56,868 bases of DNA from Acidimicrobiaceae bacterium (lineage in GTDB: Bacteria > Actinomycetota > Acidimicrobiia > Acidimicrobiales > RAAP-2). Each line of letters opens with the position of its first letter. The first letter of the stretch is position 1. Below the pieces are notes generated by a model. It was given only the letters and a program-made list of their open reading frames with translations, ran no database searches and was not told the origin of the DNA. The stretch covers positions 1-56,868 of the forward strand of contig PMTL01000098.1 in NCBI GenBank assembly GCA_003168075.1, given 5' to 3'. Positions 1-10,873 of this stretch are shown here, in pieces. A program made the translations under genes and the position numbers.

Positions 1-2211
1 CTGAGACAGGTGCTGACCGGACTCAGTCCGAACACCCTCTACCACTACCGCCTCGGCGCTGGCATTGACGGGAATGTCGTGATTGGAGCGGATAAGACAT
101 TCACCACGAACATCGGCTTAGGCATTGTCGAATTGCAAGGCGCCTTTGGAGTCCTTGACGTGAATACAACGTATCCCGCGATCACGTCGTTCAGTCTCAG
201 GAACCCCGACGGGTCGATGCCGACCCAAGCCATGGTGGGCGGTAGCGGGAGCGCCCAAACCTCTATTTCTGACGCGTCGACCGGGCAGACTTACCAGAGT
301 TCTCAGGTGTCTCCAACGAAGGTCGTCGTAACAAAGAATGGTCAGGGTGTGGTCACCGGAGTTTTTCTAGGAGGCATTGCCGTGGTACCGGGGCAAGAGA
401 CTGAGGATTGGACTATCACGACAGCGAATAACGGTGAAACGGTGCGGTGGGTAGTAAACCAGCACTGGTCTACGAACTTCGCTGGTAGCAATGATTCCAT
501 GAACCTTCCATTTTCGCCCAAGATAACGGGGGACGTGTGGGTTCTGCCGAATGACATCTATGCGCCGTCTTGGGACTCGAATCCGGACGGCGAGGGCGGC
601 AGTTCTGACTATTCCGATACGTTGACCCAGCGCAACGCCTGGTTGATCGAAAAGTTATATTCGCCTTATGATTTCGGCTCCGATTTGAAGTTGGCCGTCT
701 CCGGCGGATACCTCAACGAAAGCGGCTCCTTGCAACTTGGCGCCGTTACGGCGGTCCAAGGCAGCTTTACCGAACGATCGCATTCAAATTCGCAGATTTC
801 ACTTTCTCTTTCGGGGGTGAACAAATACTCGACCGGCCAGCAATTGAGCGTCTCGATTCCCGATACCGCGATGCAGAGCTCCCTCAAGGACATGTACGAC
901 TCCGTGCTGAACGGCGGCGCGCTTTCGGGACAGAAGGCTTATTTGTTCGGCAACGAAACCAGAGGGGTCATGTCGGGATACGGTGCGTTATTCGACGCAT
1001 CCGCTTTCGCCAATGGGATTCAAGCAACAGGCGCTACCAGCAGTTCGCCTTACTCTATGAAGCAAGCCATTCGGGGTTATCTACAGGCAGAGTTGGAATC
1101 TGTCGATCTCACCAACGGTCAGATTAATTATGGTATTTCAGGGGGTGGCTATGGTGCGGGTGGCTATCAAGACGTCGGAATCAACACTTTGCAAGGGCTC
1201 TACGCGTACACCTGTGCCACCGGCGATTTGAGCCTCATAGAACAGTATCAACACCAGGTCGATGCGCTATTGAATAAATGGATCGGTCGAATTCAGCCGA
1301 ATGGACTGATTCTCTCTTATCAATCAGATGGGGGATATGACGACACCGACTTCTTCGGGAATTCCTCCTACGATCTTTACCTGAACGACTTTGCTTATGA
1401 AGCCCTGCTGGATATGTCCCAGTTGGAAATAGGCGTGGCGGCTCAGACAAAAGATGCCGCCACTGCCAACAATCTTCGTTTAGAAGCCAATGCCTGGACT
1501 GCCGATGCCGCAACCATCAAGAACGGGATTAATACGGTTCTATGGACGCCGAACTCACCTAATGGACCGATGTACGCAGACTGGATCAACCTCGACAACA
1601 ATCAGAGGTATTACATTTTTAAGTCAGACGACCAGTACCCAGCTATTCAGTTCGGAATTGCCAGCAAAGCCCAGGCGACCGCCATACTTGCTACCGCTGA
1701 TGCCAGACTGGCTGTTCTGTCGACAGAAGGATATGTCGGCGACGCAACACTAACTAGTCTCTGGCCCGAGGATTCGACAACTAATATCTTTAATTACTGC
1801 GGTTTTGGGTGCTACTTCGACGGTGGATCGTTCATGGGGGAAACGTATTTCGAGGTTATGGCACGTGCAGACGCCGGTGACGCGGTGGGCGCCTATCAAA
1901 GGCTCCAGAATTTCGCGGCAGACTACGCGGCCACCGCCTTCTATGGAGACAACTGGGCGCCGTGGAACGGTATTCCCGGTACCGGTCCATTTGTTGAAGG
2001 TGAACCGTATCTCGAGGATATGGTGTACACAGCGTCTTCATTGATCCAAGGAATCCTTGGTATTAACCAATCGTGGAATGGTCTTGAAGTAACGCCCCAC
2101 CTACCGCCTGGATGGATCAACGCCAGCGCGACCGTGATGTACAAAGGTCGGCAAGTGTGCGTGACAATTACTCAGCGAACAAACGTCTCAGAGAGTCGAG
2201 GGCACTGCTAA
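1..2211 (+). CDS. Secreted/large glycoside hydrolase-like protein (FnIII-like N-terminus, six-hairpin glycosidase-like body), 5' truncated by window edge
   Basis: Frame open from base 1; 'LTGLSPNTLYHYRLGA' FnIII-like strand, then GGYQDVGINTLQGLYAY / WPEDSTTNIFNYCGFGCYFDGGSFMGETYFEVMARADAGD / GLEVTPHLPPGW typical of (alpha/alpha)6 glycosidases. Confidence 0.65.
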   Translation: MRQVLTGLSPNTLYHYRLGAGIDGNVVIGADKTFTTNIGLGIVELQGAFGVLDVNTTYPAITSFSLRNPDGSMPTQAMVGGSGSAQTSISDASTGQTYQSSQVSPTKVVVTKNGQGVVTGVFLGGIAVVPGQETEDWTITTANNGETVRWVVNQHWSTNFAGSNDSMNLPFSPKITGDVWVLPNDIYAPSWDSNPDGEGGSSDYSDTLTQRNAWLIEKLYSPYDFGSDLKLAVSGGYLNESGSLQLGAVTAVQGSFTERSHSNSQISLSLSGVNKYSTGQQLSVSIPDTAMQSSLKDMYDSVLNGGALSGQKAYLFGNETRGVMSGYGALFDASAFANGIQATGATSSSPYSMKQAIRGYLQAELESVDLTNGQINYGISGGGYGAGGYQDVGINTLQGLYAYTCATGDLSLIEQYQHQVDALLNKWIGRIQPNGLILSYQSDGGYDDTDFFGNSSYDLYLNDFAYEALLDMSQLEIGVAAQTKDAATANNLRLEANAWTADAATIKNGINTVLWTPNSPNGPMYADWINLDNNQRYYIFKSDDQYPAIQFGIASKAQATAILATADARLAVLSTEGYVGDATLTSLWPEDSTTNIFNYCGFGCYFDGGSFMGETYFEVMARADAGDAVGAYQRLQNFAADYAATAFYGDNWAPWNGIPGTGPFVEGEPYLEDMVYTASSLIQGILGINQSWNGLEVTPHLPPGWINASATVMYKGRQVCVTITQRTNVSESRGHC

Positions 2212-2779
2212 GCGAACGCCGTCAATTCAAATGAGCTTTCGTGTTGCATCGTGGACATCTGGAATGTCGAGTGATTGGCGTTGCCCATGAGTTGCACAAG
2301 GACCCTGCAGTTAGGAAGTGGGCGGAGGTCGCGAGGCGCTGACAGAAATGCGCATCTCCGAATCGATGGTTGAACGCTGCCGATGGGAGGCCCTTGGTCT
2401 AAGTACAAATGTACAAGTTCGACGTGTGGGTGGACTGTCCCGTTTTCTAGACCTCTCTCGAACGCTCCCGGGAGCGATTCACCCATCTTGCGGTCGCGTA
2501 TTGATCCATTCTTATGGCCACGTGCGGACTCCGATAGTCTCCGGCGTGGCCGAATTCCTCGGATTACGCAGCCACGGACATGGGAGTTGGAAACTATTTC
2601 TGGCTCGATCGTGGGGAATGACCTTGTGGGTGCGTCCAAGAATCTCGGCGGACGACTTCGGCGACGATGCTGCATCAACTCGCCGTGAACAGGACTGGCC
2701 TGGACCTGACGAAGTTTCCTTGGCTTTCGGATAGAGCCCACAACAATCGACCAACTTAACCCTTGCAGCTTCTTTGTAA

Positions 2780-2821
2780 ACCCGGCACCGTTTTCAGTTG
2801 AGGTTGGAAGCGGTGCCGGGT
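2780..2821. terminator. Inverted repeat acccggcaccg...cggtgccgggt (11-bp perfect stem, 20-nt loop) between convergent genes
   Basis: Seen directly; lies just beyond the stop of the minus-strand GGDEF/EAL gene. Confidence 0.45.
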
Positions 2822-2825
2822 GATC

Positions 2826-4970
2826 TTAGGCATACGGTGCCTCTCCAAGCATGGTCACGGCCTGCCCGATTGGCACGGCGGGTGACCACAGGAAACCCTG
2901 GCCGAGATCGCAGTGAAGGCCGTGAAGGTGCTCGAGTTGTGCAGGAGTTTCGATGCCCTCGGCGAGGACGATCATGTCGAGTTTGTTGCCCAGCGTGACG
3001 ATGGCCTCGAGCAGTGTGTTGCTCCGCTCCAGATCGCGCTTGGGCCGAACGAACGATTGGTCGATCTTGATGATCTTTGGATTCAAGGCTGCGAGATACG
3101 ACAGCGAGGAGTATCCCGTGCCAAAGTCATCGAGCGCGATACCAATCTTCAGTCGATTGATTTGCTCCATCACGATCATCGTTTCGGCGATATCGAGCAG
3201 CGCCACGCTTTCAGTAACCTCGAGGATGAGTCGCTCCGGATCAAGCCCGCTTTGCTTGAGCTCCCTCGTAATCATTGGCACGAGGTTTGAGTCGTGAAAC
3301 TGGTGCGCGGAGAGATTGACTGTCACGTATGGCGCGTTGGCTCGAGCGCCTTGTGGCTCCCAGCAGCTAGCTGCGGCGATAGCTTCATGTAGGGCGAATG
3401 CGCCAAGCTCCAGAATCAGATCGCTCTGTTCAGCTAGCGGAATGAAAACGTCGGGTGGCACCCATCCCCGTTCGGGGTGGTTCCAGCGCATCAGAGCTTC
3501 GAAACCCACTACATCCGAGGTCCTGAGATCGATGATGGGTTGATAGTGCATTTCAAGTTGGTTTGACGCCAGAGCGTGGCGCAGTTCCTGAACGATCGCG
3601 AAACGGCTCACGGCAACTTGACGAATGTCGGGCGTGAAGACGACCACGTGGCCGTGGCCTCGGCGCTTGGCTTCATACATCGATGCGTCAGCGTTTTGGA
3701 CTAGTTCGACATTATCGGTATTAGCACTCTTGCCATCCCACACGACAATTCCGACACTCGCGCGCTGTTCGATAAGCGCATCATCGAACGAGAACGGCTC
3801 GGCGAGGGCGCCGAGGAGGCGCTCGGCTATCTTTTCAGCCTCATCGGGCGACGTCAGCCCCTCCGCCAGGTAGAGAAATTCGTCGCCTCCGAAGCGGCAC
3901 AGCGTGTCAGATGAACGGGTGATTTCTTCGAAGCGGTGAGCAATTGTCACAAGAAGTTGATCGCCAATCAAGTGGCCGTAGACATCGTTGACTCCCTTGA
4001 AGTCATCGAGGTCCAGCAGCAACACGGCACCAATTTCGTCCGCGCGGACCATTCTTGCTCTCGTCTGGACGAGCCGGTCATCAAAGAGCGCTCGGTTGGC
4101 GAGTCCGGTTAGCGGGTCGTGAAGTGCTTGGTAGGAGAGCTGGTTCGTGAGTGCTCGTTCCTCCGTGATATCGCGCACCGAAGATACGCAGTAAAGCATA
4201 TTGCCACTCTCGTCACGGGCCGCACACTTTGATACTTCGGCAACGATAACCCGCCCGCTCTTGTGCGAGTACCGTTTGCTGAACCGGAACTGATCAATAT
4301 CTCCCGAGATAATCCGCTGATTGATCTCTTCGGAAATGCCGATGTCCTCTGGATAGGTGTAATGCTGCGAGTCGCGTCCGAGGAGTTCCTCTCGGGTGTG
4401 TCCAATCATCTGGCAGAAAGAGTCATTGATCTCCAGCAGCATTCCCTCTCGACTGGTGAAGACCGTGGGAGCCATATTTCCCTCGAACGCGAGGCGGAAG
4501 CGCTGCTCGCTCTGTGCGAGCGCGGCAGCAGCGGCGACCTCCACCGCTGCCGTATGGCCTTCGGCCACGGCTCGGGCCTCTTCGGCGTCTCTTTGGGCCG
4601 AGTTGTCGATAATTGACACCACGGCCCACAACTGGCCGTCAAGTTCCATGAGCGAGTAGGAGAGGTCGACGGACAGTATTCTGTTGCCGTCTTGGGACAA
4701 GACGTTGAGGTCCTGGTTGGTAAGTGCAGTTGGCGTAACTGTGTCATCTGCGTACTCGCGATGATTCTTCAAGTGCGAATCTCGTTGAAATTCCGGCAGA
4801 ATCATTCGAATGTCTTGGCCGATTAGATCGCCCAATTCGTAGCCGGTCATTGCCGCGAGGCGTTGGTTGAGATCGCCAATAATGCCGCGATCATCAATGA
4901 GGGCAATCCCGCTCGGCAGTGATTCGAGTACGTTGTGTACCGGAACAGGATGATCCTCGAAATACCTCAT
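2826..4970 (-). CDS. PAS-PAS-GGDEF-EAL cyclic-di-GMP signalling protein
   Basis: Two PAS-like segments; intact RFGGDEF and FEALMRW (EAL) motifs; DDFGTGYSSLSYL. Confidence 0.95.
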   Translation of the reverse strand: MRYFEDHPVPVHNVLESLPSGIALIDDRGIIGDLNQRLAAMTGYELGDLIGQDIRMILPEFQRDSHLKNHREYADDTVTPTALTNQDLNVLSQDGNRILSVDLSYSLMELDGQLWAVVSIIDNSAQRDAEEARAVAEGHTAAVEVAAAAALAQSEQRFRLAFEGNMAPTVFTSREGMLLEINDSFCQMIGHTREELLGRDSQHYTYPEDIGISEEINQRIISGDIDQFRFSKRYSHKSGRVIVAEVSKCAARDESGNMLYCVSSVRDITEERALTNQLSYQALHDPLTGLANRALFDDRLVQTRARMVRADEIGAVLLLDLDDFKGVNDVYGHLIGDQLLVTIAHRFEEITRSSDTLCRFGGDEFLYLAEGLTSPDEAEKIAERLLGALAEPFSFDDALIEQRASVGIVVWDGKSANTDNVELVQNADASMYEAKRRGHGHVVVFTPDIRQVAVSRFAIVQELRHALASNQLEMHYQPIIDLRTSDVVGFEALMRWNHPERGWVPPDVFIPLAEQSDLILELGAFALHEAIAAASCWEPQGARANAPYVTVNLSAHQFHDSNLVPMITRELKQSGLDPERLILEVTESVALLDIAETMIVMEQINRLKIGIALDDFGTGYSSLSYLAALNPKIIKIDQSFVRPKRDLERSNTLLEAIVTLGNKLDMIVLAEGIETPAQLEHLHGLHCDLGQGFLWSPAVPIGQAVTMLGEAPYA

Positions 4971-6211
4971 GAAGCACCGTGGCCAATACGGCTTTCGTTA
5001 CTCAGTTGTCCGAACGCCCCATCGCGACTAAGTCTTTGCAGACTTTCTTGGTCGAACCCGAGTAGTTCGGTAAGGACCTCGGCAGTATGTTCGCCGAGGA
5101 ACGGGCCGCGTCGTCGGATGGGTTCGAACTCACCCACCCTGACAGGACCGGCAATCTGTCGAACGATGCCCAGGCTTGGATGGGCGGTTTCGATAATCAT
5201 ATGGCGCTCGGCAACGAGGGGATCGGCGAGCGCTTCGGCAACGTCATTCACTGGTCCACAAGGAACTCCTGCAGTCACTAACTGCTCCAATAATTCGCTC
5301 GTCGAGCGCTTCGCGATTAATCGCTCGAGCGTAGGAAGCAGAACTGCCGAATGCGTTTTCCGCAACGCGAAGGTCGCGTACCTTGCGTCAGTTGCGAGTT
5401 CAGGGGCTTCAAGGACGGCAACAAGTCGAAGCCAGAACTTCGTCTTTGCGCAGGCCACAACGATCCAGCCATCATTCGTCTGAAAGTTCTGGAACGGCAC
5501 CAAAGACGGGTGAGCCGAATTAGCTGTTCGAGCAGGGAGGTAGCCGCGACTCAAGTGCCAGGTTCCAACGTAGGTGAGCATTCCGATAGCTGTGTCAAAA
5601 AGGCTGACGTCGCAGTCTGTGCCCTTGCCTGTACGTTGAGCAGCGTGAACAGCAGCAATGATCGCCGCCGCGGCCGCGATTCCGGTGCAGTAGTCGACGA
5701 GCGAAAGTCCCGTTTTCTCGGGAAGGCCACCGGGTTCGCCGGCGAGGGACATCCAGCCGGCCCTACCTTGCATGATGTAGTCGTATCCGGGTGTGTCTTG
5801 CTCGCTGCCAGTCATTCCGTACGCCGTGAGGAAGCAGCAGACAATCCTTTCGTTCGACAGCCTTAGGTCTTCGTAGCGCAAGCCGAGCTTTGCCGAGACA
5901 TCGCCGCGAACGTTGGCAAAGACTACGTCGGCGTTCTTCACGAGTCCTTCGAATACTTCACGTCCGGCGGCATTGGCCAGGTCGAGTGAGACGCTGCGCT
6001 TTCCTCGGTTGAACGTTTCGAAAAAGAGGCTGGCGTCGTCAGTAGAATAGGGAGTGACGCTCCGGGCAATGTCGCCTCCGCTCGAAGGGTCCTCGATCTT
6101 AATTACGTCCGCGCCGAGATCTACGAGCTGCATCGTGGCGAAAGGGCCAGCTGCATATTGCTCCACCGCGAGGACTCGAATGCCGTCGAGCGGTCGGAGC
6201 TGACCCGTCAT
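4967..6211 (-). CDS. CaiB/BaiF family (type III) CoA-transferase
   Basis: LDGIRVLAVEQYAAGPFATMQLVDLGADVIKIEDPSSGGDIAR...NRGKRSVSLDLANAAGREVF. Confidence 0.95.
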   Translation of the reverse strand: MTGQLRPLDGIRVLAVEQYAAGPFATMQLVDLGADVIKIEDPSSGGDIARSVTPYSTDDASLFFETFNRGKRSVSLDLANAAGREVFEGLVKNADVVFANVRGDVSAKLGLRYEDLRLSNERIVCCFLTAYGMTGSEQDTPGYDYIMQGRAGWMSLAGEPGGLPEKTGLSLVDYCTGIAAAAAIIAAVHAAQRTGKGTDCDVSLFDTAIGMLTYVGTWHLSRGYLPARTANSAHPSLVPFQNFQTNDGWIVVACAKTKFWLRLVAVLEAPELATDARYATFALRKTHSAVLLPTLERLIAKRSTSELLEQLVTAGVPCGPVNDVAEALADPLVAERHMIIETAHPSLGIVRQIAGPVRVGEFEPIRRRGPFLGEHTAEVLTELLGFDQESLQRLSRDGAFGQLSNESRIGHGAS

Positions 6212-6343
6212 TGGAACTCTGCCCTCTGCTCGAACTCCTCTTCAACGATGATCGAGGCTCTCATTGAATCGACGATCCTTGCATTTGCGTCGCGAACCGG
6301 GCCGATTTTGATTGACGAACTTCAAGTGGCGCTGGCTCACGTT

Positions 6344-7459
6344 TCAAGCGTCGCCCCTGAACTTCTGGACAAAGTCTTTGTCGAGTTCCCAACCGAAGCC
6401 TGAGCGTTCTGGAAGTCTAAACATTCCGTCCTCTAACTCAGGTCGGTTGGCGAGCATCTGCCAGAAGATCGGGTCACGATCTGGATGAAATGCTTCGACA
6501 TAAGTACCATGTGGAATTGAAGCGAGCAGGTGGCTGGCGACTTGCGCTTCTTCGTGATGAGCCATTTGCACTCCGAAACTCATTGCCATCTGCGCAACGC
6601 GCCGCCACTCCGTTGGGCCTCCGCCCCAAGAGGCGTCGAAATTCGAGACGTCGATGGCCTTGTCGAGCATCATGTCGCGCATACCGATTCGGGTGATCTC
6701 CATTTGACCGGCTGCAACGTCGACGCCAGTTTTGATTCGAACTTCATTCATCGCACGGCGGTCATCTGGCCATTGGCAAGGCTCTTCGAACCACCGGAGT
6801 TCGACGAAATCGGAGGTGCGGTTCACGAACTCAACGGCCTGTTCAACGGTCCAGGCCTGGTTGGCGTCGACGAGGAAACGGAACCCTGGTCGGGCGCATT
6901 TCACGGCTCGACGCAGTCGCTCGGAGTCCTCCTCGGGGGAAGCCTTCCCAATCTTGAACTTCATGCCGATGTACCCACCATCGGAGAAAAAACCGACCTC
7001 CTCCTCGATGCTGCCTGGGTCATCGGTGTAGTACCCGCCAATTCCAATCATCGGGAGAGAGTCTTGAAAACCACCCCAAAGCCGATGTAGCGGCATCTCG
7101 AGTGCTTTTCCTATGGCATCCCAAATAGCTGAATCAACGCAACCTATTGCCTGCATTGCAAAACGTCGGTCACGAAGTTGATCAAATGTGACTTTTCGCA
7201 TTAATTCCCAGCATTTCTCGACGGCAAAGATGTCGAGGCCGAGGAGCATCGGGGCAATCTCGTCGTGGATAATTCGCATGATCGTTAACTGTTCTTCGTC
7301 GGCGTCGGCGTTGTAACATTCGCCGACAATTCCTTCTTCCGTCACAATTCTTGTAATGATCGTGCACCTGCGGGGCATCTGATAGTGGCTACCTTGGTAC
7401 AACTTCGAGAGCGTCACTCTCACCGGAATCGTTTCGATCGAATGGACCCGTAGTTTCAC
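6344..7459 (-). CDS. Enolase superfamily (mandelate racemase/muconate lactonizing enzyme-like) protein
   Basis: KFKIGK, LVDANQAW, WFEEP, NFDASWGGGPT, HHEEAQVASHL motifs. Confidence 0.92.
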   Translation of the reverse strand: MKLRVHSIETIPVRVTLSKLYQGSHYQMPRRCTIITRIVTEEGIVGECYNADADEEQLTIMRIIHDEIAPMLLGLDIFAVEKCWELMRKVTFDQLRDRRFAMQAIGCVDSAIWDAIGKALEMPLHRLWGGFQDSLPMIGIGGYYTDDPGSIEEEVGFFSDGGYIGMKFKIGKASPEEDSERLRRAVKCARPGFRFLVDANQAWTVEQAVEFVNRTSDFVELRWFEEPCQWPDDRRAMNEVRIKTGVDVAAGQMEITRIGMRDMMLDKAIDVSNFDASWGGGPTEWRRVAQMAMSFGVQMAHHEEAQVASHLLASIPHGTYVEAFHPDRDPIFWQMLANRPELEDGMFRLPERSGFGWELDKDFVQKFRGDA

Positions 7460-7486
7460 AGTTAGAAGCTCCTCGGTATGTAATTT

Positions 7487-7502
7487 TAGGAATCGATTGC
7501 AG
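7487..7502. promoter_or_regulatory. Candidate LacI-family operator (taggAATCGATTgcag)
   Basis: Matches recurring AATCGATTCCAA palindromic motif; 28 bp upstream of the enolase-superfamily start. Confidence 0.5.
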
Positions 7503-7841
7503 TCTAACTAAGGCTTAGATGATGTGTCAAGAGAGACCTGCAATGAGAGCCGACTCGCGTACCGACATCGTGCGATTATTTCGGTCGGTGTCTTACTGCG
7601 TCTTGTTAAGCAACGACATGGAGTACGAATCACGCATCACTGCCGAAGGGGGGGGTAGAAATTGAGTCGGTCAGCAAATCGATCTGAAGTTCAAATGAAC
7701 GCGGAAGCCCAGCATAAGACCAAGTACGTGGAATCGTTTTTTCACTTACAGAAACGTCGCCGATTACTTTGGACACATTCAGTTTACCATCAACTCGCTA
7801 TTCCTATTCGCGAGATTCTGTCAGTCAATCTTGGAATGCCA

Positions 7842-8642
7842 CTACTCGCTAAGAATCTTTCGGGCTCTCGCCACGACCGGTGCATCAACCATTTCGCCGT
7901 TCACGATTAAGACACCGCCTCCGCAATTCTCGTAGGCGTCAAGCACTTCATGAGCCCACCGTTTTCTCGACCAAGACGCGCGAAAGATTGAGTCGACGAC
8001 CGCAATTTGCTTGGGATGAATGCAGAGCTTTCCACCCATGCCGAGCATGAGTGCGACTCTTGCCTCCTCGCTCAATCTGTCATTGTCGTGAATAGCGAGA
8101 GTCGGACCGTCTATCGGAGGTGCGAGACCCGCGGCAGCCGAGGCAACCACTAGGCGGGATCTCGGGTACTCGAACAGTCTTTCATTAGGCTCTGCACCGA
8201 GTTCAGCGGCGTAGTCGGCGCTACCAAACAAGAGACGTCTGACGCCTGAATTGGCGATCTCCTCTAAATCAACGATGCCCTGCGCCGATTCAATTAGGGC
8301 CAAGATGGGCACCTCGTTTTTGACCGCATGGCGAAATCGCTCCACTTGCGACGCCGAGTGCACCTTCGGTATTGCAATGGCGCTCACCCATGGGCACACT
8401 GCAATAAGAGCAACGTCATCTTCGAAGTGGCTCGTCGTCTCGTCGTTGATTCGAATGCATGCGCTTCTGCTTGGATGCAATGAAGCCAAGTTTTGCCGTG
8501 CCTGAACTTTGTCTTCGTCCCGCACTGCGTCTTCTAAATCGATGATAACGACATCAGCCTTCGTCGCAAGGGCCTTTTCAATTCTATCGGGACGCGTCGC
8601 TGGGACGAAAAGGAATGTGCCAGCGGTCTTGATTAGGTCCAT
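7842..8642 (-). CDS. HpcH/HpaI aldolase / citrate lyase beta (CitE)-like protein
   Basis: TFLFVPATRPDRIEKALATKADVVIIDLEDAVRDEDK; LIESAQGIVDLEEIA; CIHPKQI. Confidence 0.93.
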   Translation of the reverse strand: MDLIKTAGTFLFVPATRPDRIEKALATKADVVIIDLEDAVRDEDKVQARQNLASLHPSRSACIRINDETTSHFEDDVALIAVCPWVSAIAIPKVHSASQVERFRHAVKNEVPILALIESAQGIVDLEEIANSGVRRLLFGSADYAAELGAEPNERLFEYPRSRLVVASAAAGLAPPIDGPTLAIHDNDRLSEEARVALMLGMGGKLCIHPKQIAVVDSIFRASWSRKRWAHEVLDAYENCGGGVLIVNGEMVDAPVVARARKILSE

Positions 8643-8789
8643 ATCAACTCGCAGAAAGTCACTCCAGCACAGGCAGAATTATTTTGGAATTGAATGAGCA
8701 CTCGGTGATCCCTTTAAGGCCGTTGATTATTTTTGCCGGTGTCAAAAGCCACGTACACAGATTTCGAACTATTACGGAGATGAGCATTT

Positions 8790-9302
8790 CTATGTCCAAA
8801 CGTCATCAACGTAAGGACGGCGGCGGGGTGGGGCAAATGATTGCTTCCAGACCATGAACTTACGTTGGAAGCAACAGACCTCTAATCCGTTTTGGTTAAA
8901 GCCCTTGGTCTCCACCCTTATGATTCCCCGATCACTCTTAGTCCTTGAGGCAACCTTGTCCAGAACCCGCGATTCAGCGTAAATTGTGTCACCGTGGAAT
9001 GTTGGGTTCTTGTGAAGCAGCGACTCAATCTCAAGATTTGCGATGCACGAGCCAGAAAGGTCAGGAACGCTCATGCCAATTAGGAGTGAGTACACGAGAT
9101 TCCCAACAACTACGTTTTGGCCCTGCACGCTTTCGTGTTCGCCAAACCAAACGTCCGTGTGCAATGGATGGTGATTCATGGTCATCATGCAGAACAAGTG
9201 GTTATCAAATTCAGTGATCGTCTTGCCGGGCCAATGTTTGAACACGTCGCCAGCATTGAATTCCTCGTAATAACGGCCGAAGGGGCGGTCATATATCGTC
9301 AT
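8790..9302 (-). CDS. MaoC family (hot-dog) dehydratase/hydratase
   Basis: RYYEEFNAGDVFKHWPGKTITEFDNHLFCMMTMNHHPLHTD. Confidence 0.93.
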   Translation of the reverse strand: MTIYDRPFGRYYEEFNAGDVFKHWPGKTITEFDNHLFCMMTMNHHPLHTDVWFGEHESVQGQNVVVGNLVYSLLIGMSVPDLSGSCIANLEIESLLHKNPTFHGDTIYAESRVLDKVASRTKSDRGIIRVETKGFNQNGLEVCCFQRKFMVWKQSFAPPRRRPYVDDVWT

Positions 9303-9556
9303 GGCTCTCTCTTCTTGGGTTTTCGTAGTTCATTTCTTTATCGTCAAATCATCGCCAAGCCAAAATCTGAGCGTTGGCTCTTTTGGAAGCGTTGGCGCTT
9401 TCGGATCCAGGTACAGAATGGAGCGACCAAATCTGTGCCTGCAAGGCCGCGTCGTATTGCTGTCGAACCACGCGAGTCGCCGCCGACCGATGAAATGGGA
9501 GAGGACAAATGCATTCACAATGAATTTGTTCGATGAATGGTGCACCGTCATATGCA

Positions 9557-10753
9557 TCACTCCGTGAAGGCACCGGCTGCAAAAAGTGCCTCAATGGCCG
9601 CATCGTTGTAGCCCAACAACCCTGACAAAATGTCTCGGGCGTCTTCGTTTCGTAAGGGAGCTCGGCGATACGCAACTCTTTCCAATCCCACATTGACGGG
9701 GCTGGCGACCTGTCTAACCTCTCCAAATCTCGGGTGTTCGGTAGTTACGATCATCTGACGAGTCACTGCCTGAGGGTCTTCGAGCGCTTCAGCCAGCGTA
9801 TTCACCGGTCCGCAGGGGACGCCGCAATGCCTAAGTCGCGTGAGCCAGAACGCAGAATCTTGCTTGAGAAACAACTCGTCCAAAATTGGTATGAGGAACT
9901 CTTCGTTCGCGCGTCTCGCCGAAAATGAGTCGAACCTTTGATCGTCCACCAAGTCATGGCGATCCAGTGCACCGCAAAGTCGTTGCCAAAACTTTTCCTT
10001 CGCGCACGCCACAATCATCCATCCGTCGGATGTTTCAAACGCTTGGAATGGGACAATCGAAGGGTGCGCGGAATGACGTGTCCGTTCAGAGACCAAACCT
10101 CGGTTGAGATACCAAGTTGCCGGATAGGTCAACATCGAAAGTGCTGTATCGAAGAGACTGACGTCACAGTCGGAGCCAATTCCATCGCGTCGAGCAGCGT
10201 GGAGACCAGCGAGTATCGCCAGCGCCGCGACAAGGCCGCCCGAATAGTCAACGACCGACAGTCCAGACTTAGTAGGTGGGTCAGCGGGATCACCTGTGAG
10301 GTCCATCCATCCGGCCATAGCTTGAAAGATATTGTCGTAGCCGGGCTCGGCTTTCAGGGGGCCGGTCATGCCAAATCCTGACAGGCTGCAGCAGACAATT
10401 GCGGGGTTAACGTGCTTTAGATCGTTGTACGTAATCTTGATCTTCTGCGGGACGTCGCCGCGAAGATTAGAAAACACTACGTCGCTCTGTCGTACGAGGT
10501 CCTCAAAGACTGTTCGGCCCGAAGCGTTGGTGATGTTGAGAGACAAACTTCGCTTGTTTCGGTTGAACGTCTCAAAAAAGAGACTGTCCTCTCCTTCTTG
10601 AAAAGGCGGTACGTAACGACCGATGTCTCCACCCGACTTTGGGTCCTCGATCTTGATGACGTCAGCTCCCAAATCGGCGAGGTGAACACTGCCGTAAGGT
10701 CCCGCACCAAACTGCTCTAGTGCGAGAATCCTCACATCCTCCAAAGTTCGCAT
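9557..10753 (-). CDS. CaiB/BaiF family CoA-transferase (second copy)
   Basis: RTLEDVRILALEQFGAGPYGSVHLADLGADVIKIEDPKSGGDIGRYVPP; start placed at internal Met 10753. Confidence 0.95.
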   Translation of the reverse strand: MRTLEDVRILALEQFGAGPYGSVHLADLGADVIKIEDPKSGGDIGRYVPPFQEGEDSLFFETFNRNKRSLSLNITNASGRTVFEDLVRQSDVVFSNLRGDVPQKIKITYNDLKHVNPAIVCCSLSGFGMTGPLKAEPGYDNIFQAMAGWMDLTGDPADPPTKSGLSVVDYSGGLVAALAILAGLHAARRDGIGSDCDVSLFDTALSMLTYPATWYLNRGLVSERTRHSAHPSIVPFQAFETSDGWMIVACAKEKFWQRLCGALDRHDLVDDQRFDSFSARRANEEFLIPILDELFLKQDSAFWLTRLRHCGVPCGPVNTLAEALEDPQAVTRQMIVTTEHPRFGEVRQVASPVNVGLERVAYRRAPLRNEDARDILSGLLGYNDAAIEALFAAGAFTE

Positions 10754-10873
10754 TATCTGTTCGCGTCCGTCCAGCAATGGGTACGCTCATTTCGTTGTCT
10801 CATGGGCACTCAGCGGTCGATATAGATTCAAGACGGGCGCACTCGTGAAGTTGGATCGTGACAAAGAATATGA

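Noticed and set aside
2208-2741. Overlapping ORFs on both strands between the glycosidase and the GGDEF/EAL gene
   Set aside because: Low-complexity Arg/Pro-rich translations without recognisable motifs; likely non-coding or decayed sequence.
7647-7655. Homopolymer G run in the intergenic region
   Set aside because: Could be phase-variable in principle, but no coding or promoter context supports it.
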